Origin: Halodesulfovibrio sp. MK-HDV
GTDB taxonomy: Bacteria > Desulfobacterota > Desulfovibrionia > Desulfovibrionales > Desulfovibrionaceae
Length of the DNA: 64,000 bases
Reading direction: 5' to 3'
Assembly (NCBI RefSeq): GCF_009914765.1
Contig: NZ_WYDS01000008.1
Span: 72,955 to 136,954 of the forward strand
This document shows positions 34,656 to 42,805 of this stretch, one piece after another; position 1 is the stretch's first letter; every line of letters starts with the position of its first letter. The translations under genes and the position numbers were made by a program. The notes beneath the pieces were generated by a model. It was not told the origin of the DNA. It did not search any database and saw only the letters and a list, made by a program, of their open reading frames with translations.

Positions 34656-36068
34656 ATGGAACGGTACGGGACTAATTATTTAGAAGAGCGAAAGCTTGTA
34701 AAACGGTGGTCTGGACCAACCCCAGCTCTGCTTAATCTACTTTTCACGTTGATCGTGTTTTACGCCACATGGTGGTTCTTCCATGATCCACGAGGTGTTA
34801 TGCGCATGTATACTCCGTATGTTGGGTACATGTACACACGCTGGTGGCTGATCGTTATGATTTGGATGGTATACTTGTTCAACTTCTGGCCGTTTAAACG
34901 CAAATGGTTAGAATCTACTCACCCTCTCACTAAAGGGATCGTGCTCAGTGCGGTATCTGTGGGTGTGTTGTATATCCTCATCAAAGGCTTTTTTGAAGGC
35001 TTGCTCGGTAACTACGGGCTCGCATATTTTAATCCGGATCAGCTGGTAAAGCTTCCCGGAATTACAGAATTTTTTGCAGTAGAATATTCCTGTCTAGCTA
35101 TTCTCATGTTTGCAGCTATTGCATCATGGCTTAGTCCTGCATGGGTTGTTGCAATGGAAGAAGAGCCGTGGAGTAAACTCCCACAGCCTGCAAAAGGGTT
35201 CAGTATGCTTATCTGCACCTTCTTCCTTTCAACCATTGTGTATTTTGTAACCATGCATCCACACATGGGTATTCTCTACCACCCTTGGCAGTCTTTTACA
35301 TCTATTGCACCGCCATATTGGGAAAAGTTTGCTAATACTGTTTCCGGTAACTTCCATGTTTCATGGATTATGTGCTGTACGGTTGTTGTCTGGCTGGTTG
35401 AAACTATCTGGCAACGCTACCCGTTCAATCTTATCCGTCATCCGTGGTTACGACGCTTCGCGTTATTCTTTGGTATTATTGCTATTTCTCTTGCCATGCA
35501 CTTCTTCTTGTACTTTGCACAGGAACTGACATGGGGTGAGGCTATTCGCGGTACCCGTCGTGCCTTTGCACCGGACTGGCGTTGGTTACACGTAGGCGAG
35601 ATGGCTATTTTCTTCCTTGTTCCGGCTCTTTTCCTTCATTTCTATTGCGGTAACTGGCCAAAAAAATTCAGTATGCCTGTTAACGTGCTTGTGCGAACCA
35701 TCATTACTTTGGTTGCCACTATTGCACTGTACATCGGCTACTACAAAGTTTCCCACTTGTTCCTCGGAACACAGAAAGGATTCTCGCATCCGCAGCAGTT
35801 TCCTATGATTCCTATGATCTGGCTCGTAAATATTTGGCTCGTAAACCACTGGTTTATGGACAACTGGCCGGGTTGGAAAATGGTTCCGAAAACTGTGGAA
35901 GAAATTGAAGCAGATCATGTAGCGCATCAGGCAGAAATTGATGATGTACGCTGGTCTCCAAGTCTCGGTGCCGGATTGGGTATGGGCGCGCTCGCAGGGG
36001 TAGCATTCTATGCATTTACCATCTACGCGCTTCCGGGTTTGTACGCAGCCGTCGATATTCTAAAGTAG
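34656..36068 (+). CDS. Polytopic membrane protein of unknown family (cassette A)
   Basis: 470 residues, ATG with a strong aggaggt site. About 11-12 hydrophobic helices, very rich in Trp, Tyr and Phe. Conserved in the paralog at 57533 (467 residues): an opening of ESRKLVKRW type, DPRG(V/I)MRMYTPYVGYM, ANTVSGNFH(V/I)(S/A)WIMCCT, GTRR-(x)2-APDWRWLHVGEMAIF, and SHPQQFPMIPMIWL. These invariant Arg, His and Trp patches suggest a bound cofactor or substrate site, not a generic transporter. I do not recognise the family. It is followed after 19 nt by the Tat-MBL gene. Confidence 0.8.
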   Translation: MERYGTNYLEERKLVKRWSGPTPALLNLLFTLIVFYATWWFFHDPRGVMRMYTPYVGYMYTRWWLIVMIWMVYLFNFWPFKRKWLESTHPLTKGIVLSAVSVGVLYILIKGFFEGLLGNYGLAYFNPDQLVKLPGITEFFAVEYSCLAILMFAAIASWLSPAWVVAMEEEPWSKLPQPAKGFSMLICTFFLSTIVYFVTMHPHMGILYHPWQSFTSIAPPYWEKFANTVSGNFHVSWIMCCTVVVWLVETIWQRYPFNLIRHPWLRRFALFFGIIAISLAMHFFLYFAQELTWGEAIRGTRRAFAPDWRWLHVGEMAIFFLVPALFLHFYCGNWPKKFSMPVNVLVRTIITLVATIALYIGYYKVSHLFLGTQKGFSHPQQFPMIPMIWLVNIWLVNHWFMDNWPGWKMVPKTVEEIEADHVAHQAEIDDVRWSPSLGAGLGMGALAGVAFYAFTIYALPGLYAAVDILK

Positions 36069-36087
36069 TACAAGGGAGATATCTGTC

Positions 36088-37254
36088 ATGACTACTAAAA
36101 AGAAAGAAGTGAAACGCCGTGACTTTTTAAAAGGCGCAGCCACCGGTGTTGGCGTTGGTGTATTCGCAGCCATGGGTATGTATTCATACTCTGATGCCCG
36201 TAAAGAAATGTTTCCAAAAGTGGAGCGTAAGCAAAAAGATATCGGTGTATGCCGTTCTATCCACGTTACAAACATTTCAGAAACAAGCTGGTTTGATAAC
36301 GCCACATTGATTGGTGATATTAAAAAAGGTGGCGGGTTGCTTGTAAACCAGTACGACTACAACTGGCCACCGTTCGGTAATGGAAAAGGACTCGGCAAAG
36401 GTTCATACGCAGATGGTATGGCCAAGATTAAAGAGTTCCTTCCTGATCGTCTTGATGAGGCGTGGGACGTAGTTTTAGAGAATTGCATTCATCCAGAGAA
36501 CGCTGGTGGGTACTCGTGCCTCGTTGAAATGGAAGAAATGGATGGTAACAAGCGTAAGTTTCTGCTGGATTCCGGCTGGTCATACAAATGGATGGACGAG
36601 TGCTTTAAGCGCGAAGGCATCGATACCATGCTGCGGAACAAAGAAATTGAAGCGTTGTTCATTTCCCACGAACACTTTGACCATTACTGGGGATTGCCGG
36701 TTACATTAAAATATGATCCGGAAATAACCATTTATATACCTGAAGGGTTTTATGAAGAAGGGCTGCAATACATTAAGGACTGCGGGCACAAAGGTGAGGT
36801 TCATACCGTTAAAAACGGATTATTTGAAGTCGCACCGGGATTTGCAACCTACGTATTCCCTGTTCCGATTATCTGCCGAGTGTACGGTGAACAGTCATTG
36901 TACTTCAACATTGCAGATAAAGGGCTTGTAAGTGTTACCGGCTGTTGCCATCAGGGCATTATCCGGTTCGCAGAAACTGCCTATCAGGAAATTGCGTACG
37001 AGAACGACAATTTCCATGGAATCTATGGCGGTCTGCATATCTCTCCGTTTGACGACTGGGATCCAAAATATGACGACTTAGTTATCTCCCTAGGGAAATA
37101 CGGATTTGAGCGCATTGGCTGCAACCATTGTACGGGTGTGTTGTGTGCCAAGAAGTTCATTAACGCCGGCTACCCTGTCGTAGAAGGCACCGCTCAATTC
37201 CGTTCTAAAGACACAGCCTATCTTGGTAATGGTGATACCATTACATTTGGATAG
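36088..37254 (+). CDS. Tat-exported DHPS-like metallo-beta-lactamase-fold protein (cassette A)
   Basis: 388 residues, ATG with aggga upstream. The Tat signal is KRRDFLKGAATGVGVGVFAA. The metal motif HEHFDH is at 194-199 (His194, His196, Asp198, His199). Further family landmarks are TGCCHQGI, IYGGLHISPFDDWD and IGCNHCTG, the pattern of MBL proteins related to dihydropterin-ribofuranosyl-aminobenzene-phosphate synthase. Export of a folded metalloprotein fits Tat. It is paralogous to the gene at 56339 and lies between the membrane protein and CobW genes. The substrate is unknown. Confidence 0.88.
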   Translation: MTTKKKEVKRRDFLKGAATGVGVGVFAAMGMYSYSDARKEMFPKVERKQKDIGVCRSIHVTNISETSWFDNATLIGDIKKGGGLLVNQYDYNWPPFGNGKGLGKGSYADGMAKIKEFLPDRLDEAWDVVLENCIHPENAGGYSCLVEMEEMDGNKRKFLLDSGWSYKWMDECFKREGIDTMLRNKEIEALFISHEHFDHYWGLPVTLKYDPEITIYIPEGFYEEGLQYIKDCGHKGEVHTVKNGLFEVAPGFATYVFPVPIICRVYGEQSLYFNIADKGLVSVTGCCHQGIIRFAETAYQEIAYENDNFHGIYGGLHISPFDDWDPKYDDLVISLGKYGFERIGCNHCTGVLCAKKFINAGYPVVEGTAQFRSKDTAYLGNGDTITFG

Positions 37255-37304
37255 CTCCCTAACTCCCCTGCACTCCCTACAAAGGGGATAGTAAGTCATT
37301 TGAA

Positions 37305-37344
37305 CCGCCTGAAGCACTACGCTCCCGAAAGGGGCTTCAGGCGG
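37305..37344 (+). promoter_or_regulatory. Intra-operon hairpin before the CobW gene (cassette A)
   Basis: CCGCCTGAAGC (37305-37315) pairs perfectly with GCTTCAGGCGG (37334-37344). The loop can form a smaller CTCCC-gaaa-GGGG hairpin. It ends just before the aggag ribosome site of the next gene and has no T tail. It may be an mRNA-processing or stability element that sets the ratio of MBL to CobW. Confidence 0.5.
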
Positions 37345-37359
37345 CTCCCAGGAGTTTTT

Positions 37360-39186
37360 ATGCGCGTGATTCCAAGTTCAATCTGTCCTCATGTTGCCTT
37401 GCAGGAACCGGATGTTGCGGCATCAGAAGTACTGAAGGCAATCATTGTCCGTTCTAATTTTATTCCGGGAATTCGTTTTCAGTTAGGGTGGCGCGGTGTC
37501 AAAGACTGCTGTTTCGCTTCTGATGCATGGACGATGAAACTCGCGGGGTATTCCGGTGTATTCGGAATTCGTCGAGCAACTGTTGTGGAACAGGACGGAG
37601 TTTCTGTCGGTGTTTTTCCTGTAAGCTATTTTCCACAGCCGGATGAGGACATAGTTGAATCATTTTCTGTTCAGGCAGGACTGATTACGCAATTGAAAGA
37701 GTATAAAACGTTGCTGCGCGAATATGTGAAGCATGAAGCCTTGTGTGATGCCTTTACGATAGGTGCCGTGCATGTTGCGGTGTTACCTGATGGAACAGGC
37801 TTTACGTTAGGTTTGGAGTCTTCATCGCGTTTAGCATCTGTTGCTGTCGATGGTGTGGTAGCTGGAGAGGGCACAGAGTTGGCAGAAGTAATTGCTGCCG
37901 GAGATTTTGATCAGAATATTCCCGCTTGGGATATAGCATACGATTTTTTCCGCGTACTTGCGGCCTCAGCTTCGTACTGTATGCAGCATCAACCGGGGAG
38001 GATGATGCAGCGTATCCGCGAAGGGCGTATGGTTCACTATACTGCCAAGGGCGCATGTTATGCGGTTCCGGACACGGATGAGCACGAAAAACAATTGGTA
38101 CTTGAGTACGGCACCATTCCTGATAGTGCAAACACCGTCCTGCATGATCCGTCATGGAGTGACTCGTTGCATGATCTTTGGTGTCGTAATGAGCAGGTTC
38201 CTGAAGAATATGCTGAAGAAGCTTGGTGGCAGTCGCTACCGGATTCACAACACAAGAGTCTCGATAAAAAAGTACTCGGAATTGTGGATAAGCCACGCCT
38301 GATTATTCTGACTGGCTTTTTGGGTTCAGGAAAAACAAGCTTTTTACGAGAATTCATAGAGTACCAGATTGCACGAAATCAGTTTGTAGCAGTTGTGCAG
38401 AACGAAATAGGCAAGCAAGGGCTGGATGGCAAAATCCTCGGGCAGGAATATGCCGTAACAGAGGTGGATGAGGGCTGTGTATGTTGTTCGCTTGTAGGCT
38501 CGTTAAAAGCCGCAGCGATTGAACTTACACAGATATTCCAGCCGGACTATATTGTTGTGGAAACGACAGGGCTTGCAAATCCGGCTAACTTGCTTTCAGA
38601 GATTGCAGAGCTGGAAGACTTGATTGTTTTTGACTCTGTAACCACGGTTTTTGATGCTGAAGCAGGCGTGCGGTGCCTGAAAAACTTTGAAGTTGCACGG
38701 AGTCAGGCTGCTATGGCAGATACAATTCTGTTGAATAAAGTTGATCTGGTCACACAAGAGCAGCTGGCACTTCTGCATGAAGAGATCCGTAGAATGAACC
38801 CTCGGGCATCTGTTCTGGAAACTGTTCATGGTGATGTACATCCTTCTGCATTGGAATCCGATGTTCCCCGAAATGCGAGGGAAAAAAGGATGCCATTGTT
38901 GCTGACAGATTTGCGGAACCATACGCACGACAATATGTCTTCAATCTCAATTAAACTTCCGAAGGAAATTGAGAGGGAGGCTTTTGAGACATGGATTCAG
39001 GCTCTTCCTGAAAAAGTGTATCGCGTTAAAGGTGCACTGACGTTCATTGGTGATGAAAATCCGAGCGTTGTTCAGTACGTAGCAGGGCGGTACGATATTA
39101 CTCCGCATCCTTCAGATGCAATGTCCGACTTTTTGATTGCAATAGGACAAAACATTTCAGAGAGCGAAATTCAGCTTGTAGTCTAG
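37360..39186 (+). CDS. CobW/G3E-family GTPase with long N-terminal extension (cassette A)
   Basis: 608 residues from ATG 37360 (aggag 5 nt upstream); the frame is open to 37300 but that part forms the intergenic hairpin. Residues 1-310 are a domain I do not recognise. Then comes the G3E GTPase: P-loop GFLGSGKTS (319-327), the metal-binding CxCC motif at 373-376 (GCVCCSL), ETTGLANP and LLNKVDLV, followed by a CobW C-terminal domain. CobW proteins insert Zn, Co or other metals into clients using GTP. The neighbouring MBL protein is the obvious client. The paralog at 54439 has exactly the same length. Confidence 0.88.
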   Translation: MRVIPSSICPHVALQEPDVAASEVLKAIIVRSNFIPGIRFQLGWRGVKDCCFASDAWTMKLAGYSGVFGIRRATVVEQDGVSVGVFPVSYFPQPDEDIVESFSVQAGLITQLKEYKTLLREYVKHEALCDAFTIGAVHVAVLPDGTGFTLGLESSSRLASVAVDGVVAGEGTELAEVIAAGDFDQNIPAWDIAYDFFRVLAASASYCMQHQPGRMMQRIREGRMVHYTAKGACYAVPDTDEHEKQLVLEYGTIPDSANTVLHDPSWSDSLHDLWCRNEQVPEEYAEEAWWQSLPDSQHKSLDKKVLGIVDKPRLIILTGFLGSGKTSFLREFIEYQIARNQFVAVVQNEIGKQGLDGKILGQEYAVTEVDEGCVCCSLVGSLKAAAIELTQIFQPDYIVVETTGLANPANLLSEIAELEDLIVFDSVTTVFDAEAGVRCLKNFEVARSQAAMADTILLNKVDLVTQEQLALLHEEIRRMNPRASVLETVHGDVHPSALESDVPRNAREKRMPLLLTDLRNHTHDNMSSISIKLPKEIEREAFETWIQALPEKVYRVKGALTFIGDENPSVVQYVAGRYDITPHPSDAMSDFLIAIGQNISESEIQLVV

Positions 39187-39286
39187 CGACAGAGCAAACT
39201 ACTGAGCGAACTGCAAAGCTGCCCACGTAACCTAGTGGTGCTTATTCGCTGTTCTTCACGCTCGTTCCTTATTTATTACATAACGC

Positions 39287-39327
39287 AAAATGTCCCGCAT
39301 GAGTTGTTCTCGTGCGGGACATTTTTA
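39287..39327. terminator. Bidirectional terminator after cassette A
   Basis: aaatgtcccgca / tgcgggacattt perfect stem with A and T runs on both sides; serves cassette A and the convergent 71-aa gene. Confidence 0.88.
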
Positions 39328-39339
39328 TAGAAATTCGGG

Positions 39340-39555
39340 CTAACCTTTAACGTCGTGGTCAACAATACAGACCCCTTGGCTCTGGATTTCCTCAAAGATA
39401 TTGTAGCTTCTGTAAAGCGCTGCACATTGCCATTTTTCAATGGGCTGCGAACTTACAAGTTGCGCCGTCTCTGGAATGGCTTCATGTTTTTTGCTCGCAG
39501 AACAAAAATACACCTTAAACGAATTGTCAGCATCTTTGAAACAATCAACGAGCAT
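39340..39555 (-). CDS. Small hypothetical protein, 71 aa
   Basis: 71 residues. The ATG at 39555 has aggag 7 nt upstream, and a good terminator lies 13 nt past the stop, so it is a credible gene. The sequence includes DADNSFKVYFCSASKKHEAIP and ends VCIVDHDVKG. No signal peptide or membrane helix; three Cys are scattered. It is convergent with the cassette A CobW gene. Function unknown. Confidence 0.7.
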   Translation of the reverse strand: MLVDCFKDADNSFKVYFCSASKKHEAIPETAQLVSSQPIEKWQCAALYRSYNIFEEIQSQGVCIVDHDVKG

Positions 39556-39920
39556 GGCTGACTCCTGAAGTTTGAGTTATAAAAAAAACGTATTATAAAA
39601 TATACGACTCTGACGTGAAAAGTCCAATTAGAAGTTTGGAACTTGAATCGTCGGAAACCGTGTGTTTAAAGGGATTCTCCGTACTAATTTAGCAGGTTGA
39701 GAACTCTTTATGATCATATTTTTTATAACTATAAAAAAGATTAGGTATTTTTTGAAAACGTGCTCGAAACGGTCGTATCTTTTGGGTTCGTGCTGAAGGA
39801 GTTTCAGGCTCCTGTCTGCCAGAAGTGTTTATGTTGAATGAGCCACGCGATTGGGTGTTTTATACCCTTTGGGAAGCCATTTGTAGTAGTTGCTGTAGGT
39901 TCATATTTTGCCGATGTATG

Positions 39921-39964
39921 CGTCAGTTTTTTTTACGATTGTAAAAAGACCTGACGTTTTTTTT
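39921..39964 (+). terminator. Orphan rho-independent terminator
   Basis: CGTCAG...TTTTTAC / GTAAAAA...CTGACG followed by T8. There is no protein-coding gene on the + strand after 39327 that would need it, so it suggests a short non-coding transcript. Confidence 0.7.
39931..39941 (+). promoter_or_regulatory. Possible activator site, shared 11-mer upstream of sigma-54 promoter 1
   Basis: TTTTACGATTG, 78 bp upstream of the -24 element. The same 11-mer occurs on the - strand at 45831-45841, upstream of sigma-54 promoter 2. It also forms part of the orphan terminator stem, which weakens the case. Confidence 0.3.
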
Positions 39965-40018
39965 GCGTAATAGGAATGGTGTAAAAATCTAACTATCTGT
40001 TTTGAAAGACTAAAAGTA

Positions 40019-40033
40019 TGGCATGTGTTTTGC
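40019..40033 (+). promoter_or_regulatory. Sigma-54 promoter 1 (-24/-12)
   Basis: TGGCATGTGTTTTGC fits the consensus TGGCAC-N5-TTGC with correct GG/GC spacing (one change, C to T). Transcription would start near 40045, ahead of the first histidine kinase gene. A sigma-54 activator gene lies in the same block (44271). Confidence 0.7.
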
Positions 40034-40097
40034 CTTTATCTCATAAAGTGGAATGACCATAAGCCTTGTAATGACTTTCTATAGTGTGGATTCGTAC

Positions 40098-41810
40098 ATG
40101 ATTGCATTAAGCCGTTTATCAAATTTTTTTGTGAAGTACTTTGTACCTAAAGAAGAAGCCGGATTGCGGCGGTACAATGTGCTGCGGTTTAAGATGATTG
40201 GTCTGTTTGGTTTGGTCGCTCTTGTTCCATTATGCCTTATGGCGTTAATTAATTTTCATATCTACAAGTCTTCGTTGGATAAAGAACAGCGTCTTTCCAT
40301 GTTGAGCCTTGTAAATAAAACAAAATATTCTTTTGAATTGTATTTGAATGAACGTCTTTCTGCTGTGAGCTTTATTGCAGCAACCCATAGCTTTGAAGAG
40401 CTGTCAGATACACAGAGCATCAGGAAGATATTTCATACGGCAAAACAAGAATTTGAAGGGCTTGTTGATCTAGGACTGATCAATTCTGAAGGAAAACAAG
40501 TCGCCTATGCCGGACCATATAAATTGTTGGGAAATGACTACTCAGAGCATGACTGGTTCAATGAAACCAGAGTGCGTGGGACATATATAAGTAGTGTGTT
40601 TTTGGGCTATCGAAAGTTACCTCATATTGCCATAGCGGTTGAAAGTGTAACCGCAGGTGGTGAGCCGTGGGTTTTGCGGGCAACCATCGCAACGGAGCCC
40701 TTTTCGAAGCTTATTTCTTTCATGAACTTAGCCCCGGGAGTGGATGCGTTTTTGCTTAACCGAAACAGAGTGCTTCAAACGGAATCTCGATTGTTCGGCT
40801 CTGTCTTAAGCCCTGTTCCATTCCAATTGCCTCACGCAGAGTATCGAGGCGGCAATGCGCTTCTATCGACTGATAAAGGTGATTTTTCTGCTACCTACGT
40901 AAACTTTATGCAACCTGAATTTGTGTTAATGGCGGTACGTCCTGCGGCTCAGGCAACCGGCGCATGGTTTTCGTTGCGGACTGATTTGCTCGGTGTCCTT
41001 ATTGGCGGCGCAATTCTTATCACCATAGTTGCCTTCGGGCTGACAAATATACTTATTCGCCAGTTAATTTTCGCGGATGAATGCCGTGAAAATATATTGA
41101 AAGAGATTGAGCACACGCAAAAACTGTCTTCAATTGGTCGCTTGGCAGCTGGTGTTGCGCATGAAATCAATAACCCGCTTGCTGTCATAAAAGAGAAATC
41201 CGGATTGATGATGGATATTCTGGCGAGGTCACCCGCAACAGAAGTAACTGGTGTGCTTGAACGGCAGATAAACGGAATTACTTCGTCAGTAGAGCGGTGT
41301 AGCGCTATTACGCACCGGCTTCTTGGATTTGCCCGTAAAGTTGAAGCAAAAAATGAATGGTTGAGCGTAAATGAGATAGTGAGCGAAGTACTTGAATTTT
41401 TGGAAAAAGAAATCACTAAACGTTCAATCTCTATAAATATGATGTTGGAAGAATCGTTGTCAGAAATTGAGTCCGATAAGGGGCAGTTGCAGCAGGTATT
41501 TCTTAATATTGTCAGCAACTCTCTGGAAGCAGTAGATGAGGGCGGAGTCATATATGTTGAGAGTAAAACCGTAGAAAACGGGGTCAAAATTATTATCGGC
41601 GATGATGGTTGCGGCATGAGTGAAAACACTATGAGCCGAATATTTGAACCGTTTTTTACCACAAAGAGAAACGCCGGAAACGGACTTGGATTGGCTATTT
41701 CATACGGCATTATCCGAAAGTTAGGCGGTGATATTTCAGTAATCAGCCATGTGGGAACCGGTAGCGTGTTTACCGTAACATTGCCGTTCTCAGCTGAGTC
41801 AAAGGCTTAG
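40098..41810 (+). CDS. Sensor histidine kinase 1
   Basis: 570 residues if started at ATG 40098; ATG 40053 is in frame but would leave only about 8 nt of leader from the sigma-54 start. Membrane helix near 35-55, a periplasmic dCACHE/PDC-like sensor (YSEHDWFNETRVRGTYISSVF), a second helix near 290-315, then HisKA with phospho-acceptor His355 (AAGVAHEINNPLAV) and an HATPase domain (N box NIVSNSLEA; GNGLGLAISYGI). There is no receiver. It likely phosphorylates one of the nearby response regulators. Confidence 0.88.
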   Translation: MIALSRLSNFFVKYFVPKEEAGLRRYNVLRFKMIGLFGLVALVPLCLMALINFHIYKSSLDKEQRLSMLSLVNKTKYSFELYLNERLSAVSFIAATHSFEELSDTQSIRKIFHTAKQEFEGLVDLGLINSEGKQVAYAGPYKLLGNDYSEHDWFNETRVRGTYISSVFLGYRKLPHIAIAVESVTAGGEPWVLRATIATEPFSKLISFMNLAPGVDAFLLNRNRVLQTESRLFGSVLSPVPFQLPHAEYRGGNALLSTDKGDFSATYVNFMQPEFVLMAVRPAAQATGAWFSLRTDLLGVLIGGAILITIVAFGLTNILIRQLIFADECRENILKEIEHTQKLSSIGRLAAGVAHEINNPLAVIKEKSGLMMDILARSPATEVTGVLERQINGITSSVERCSAITHRLLGFARKVEAKNEWLSVNEIVSEVLEFLEKEITKRSISINMMLEESLSEIESDKGQLQQVFLNIVSNSLEAVDEGGVIYVESKTVENGVKIIIGDDGCGMSENTMSRIFEPFFTTKRNAGNGLGLAISYGIIRKLGGDISVISHVGTGSVFTVTLPFSAESKA

Positions 41811-41896
41811 GATTACGAGCTGTTTTGAGTCGTTGTTGATACGCCTCGCCGCATGGGTGTCGGTATCAGCAGCGACAGAGCATTAAGGAGGTCGTT

Positions 41897-42277
41897 ATGC
41901 AGAATGTTTTTATGTTTCTTGAGAATTCGTTTACGGCAGCTACGTTTGCGGAAGCTGGCTTTCATTCCACAGCACGGGATATTGCAAAACTTCCAAGCCC
42001 TGCAGAAGGGTGGTTTGAAGAACAGATGGTGTGTGCAGCAATGACAGAAGGTGACTGGACTGCCTGCGTTGATCGGGAAAAAAAATCTACTGTTTTTGAC
42101 ATGATGGATAACTATTTTGTTCCGTTGACGTTCGCAGAAGCTGGACAGCCGGATGTTGCATTGCAGCTTATGGGCAAAGAGGTTCCGCAGCCTGAATGCG
42201 AGTACGAATTTGTGTCCTTTATGGAAACAGTAGGGCTTAGACCAGATCAGATACGCTATGGTCTTGTAACCATTTAA
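41897..42277 (+). CDS. Hypothetical protein with two TFAEAG repeats, 126 aa
   Basis: 126 residues with an ideal aaggaggt ribosome site. Two internal units each contain TFAEAG: FTAATFAEAGFHSTARDI near 12-29 and FVPLTFAEAGQPDVALQL near 74-91, suggesting an ancient internal duplication. No signal peptide or membrane helix. It lies between histidine kinase 1 and response regulator 1 in the same operon (17 nt before the regulator), so it is probably part of the signalling circuit, for example as a phospho-signal modulator. This is inference only. Confidence 0.75.
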   Translation: MQNVFMFLENSFTAATFAEAGFHSTARDIAKLPSPAEGWFEEQMVCAAMTEGDWTACVDREKKSTVFDMMDNYFVPLTFAEAGQPDVALQLMGKEVPQPECEYEFVSFMETVGLRPDQIRYGLVTI

Positions 42278-42294
42278 CGTGGAGTTGAGTAGAG

Positions 42295-42675
42295 ATGCGC
42301 GAAATAAAGCTATTGCTTGTGGATGATGAACAGGACTTTGTAGAAACTCTGGCAGAGCGTTTACGTCTGCGTGATTTTGGCTCAACAGTCGCGTTAGACG
42401 GTGAAACGGCGTTATCTATTGTACAAGAAGGAGTTCCGGATGTTATGTTGCTCGACATAATGATGCCGGGTATTAATGGACTGGAAGTGCTTGAACGGGT
42501 CAAAGAAAATTATCCCAATGTTCAGGTAATTATTGTAACAGGCCATGGTGGTGAAAAAGAAAAAACGCGGGCAATGCAATTAGGCGCTTTTGCCTACATG
42601 ACAAAGCCAGTAGATTTTGAAACACTAATCATTACGATCATGGCAGCGTTTGAGCAAATAAATGTAGAACCATAG
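42295..42675 (+). CDS. Single-domain response regulator 1
   Basis: 126 residues, receiver domain only. Acidic pocket VDDEQD near 8-13, phospho-acceptor Asp54 (LLDIMMPGING), TGHG and the switch Lys in MTKPVDF. It lacks a DNA-binding output and therefore acts by protein contact, possibly as a phosphate sink or relay between kinases. A terminator follows at 42737. Confidence 0.92.
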   Translation: MREIKLLLVDDEQDFVETLAERLRLRDFGSTVALDGETALSIVQEGVPDVMLLDIMMPGINGLEVLERVKENYPNVQVIIVTGHGGEKEKTRAMQLGAFAYMTKPVDFETLIITIMAAFEQINVEP

Positions 42676-42736
42676 TGATGCCTCCTGTGTGGAATGCACA
42701 GAGTAGATATTGGTTATGGCATTGGCGCACTTGTAT

Positions 42737-42778
42737 AATGGGTCTACCTGCATGATAAGGTCGGCCCGTTATTTTTTT
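42737..42778 (+). terminator. Intrinsic terminator inside the signalling block
   Basis: AATGGGTC-x-ACCT pairs with AGGT-x-GGCCCGTT (13 positions, two G-U pairs and one mismatch), loop gcatgata, then a T7 tail. It lies between response regulator 1 and kinase 2, so it either ends the first transcript or attenuates expression of the second kinase and the activator. Confidence 0.8.
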
Positions 42779-42805
42779 ATGGAAAGCAGTAAAAAGGTTG
42801 TAAGC

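Larger units (their letters stand above)
39562..40018. other. Long gene-free region with an orphan terminator
   Basis: About 460 nt with no gene. Features: hairpin AGGAG-tttcag-GCTCCT near 39798-39814; GGGT-gttttat-ACCC near 39859-39873; an orphan + strand terminator at 39921-39964; and then the sigma-54 promoter at 40019. A small RNA ending at the terminator is possible. Confidence 0.4.

Noticed and set aside
34656-36068. Relation of the membrane protein to ammonia/methane monooxygenase subunits
   Set aside because: Trp-rich helices are superficially similar, but no AmoA/AmoC sequence signatures or gene neighbours (A, B and C subunits) are present.
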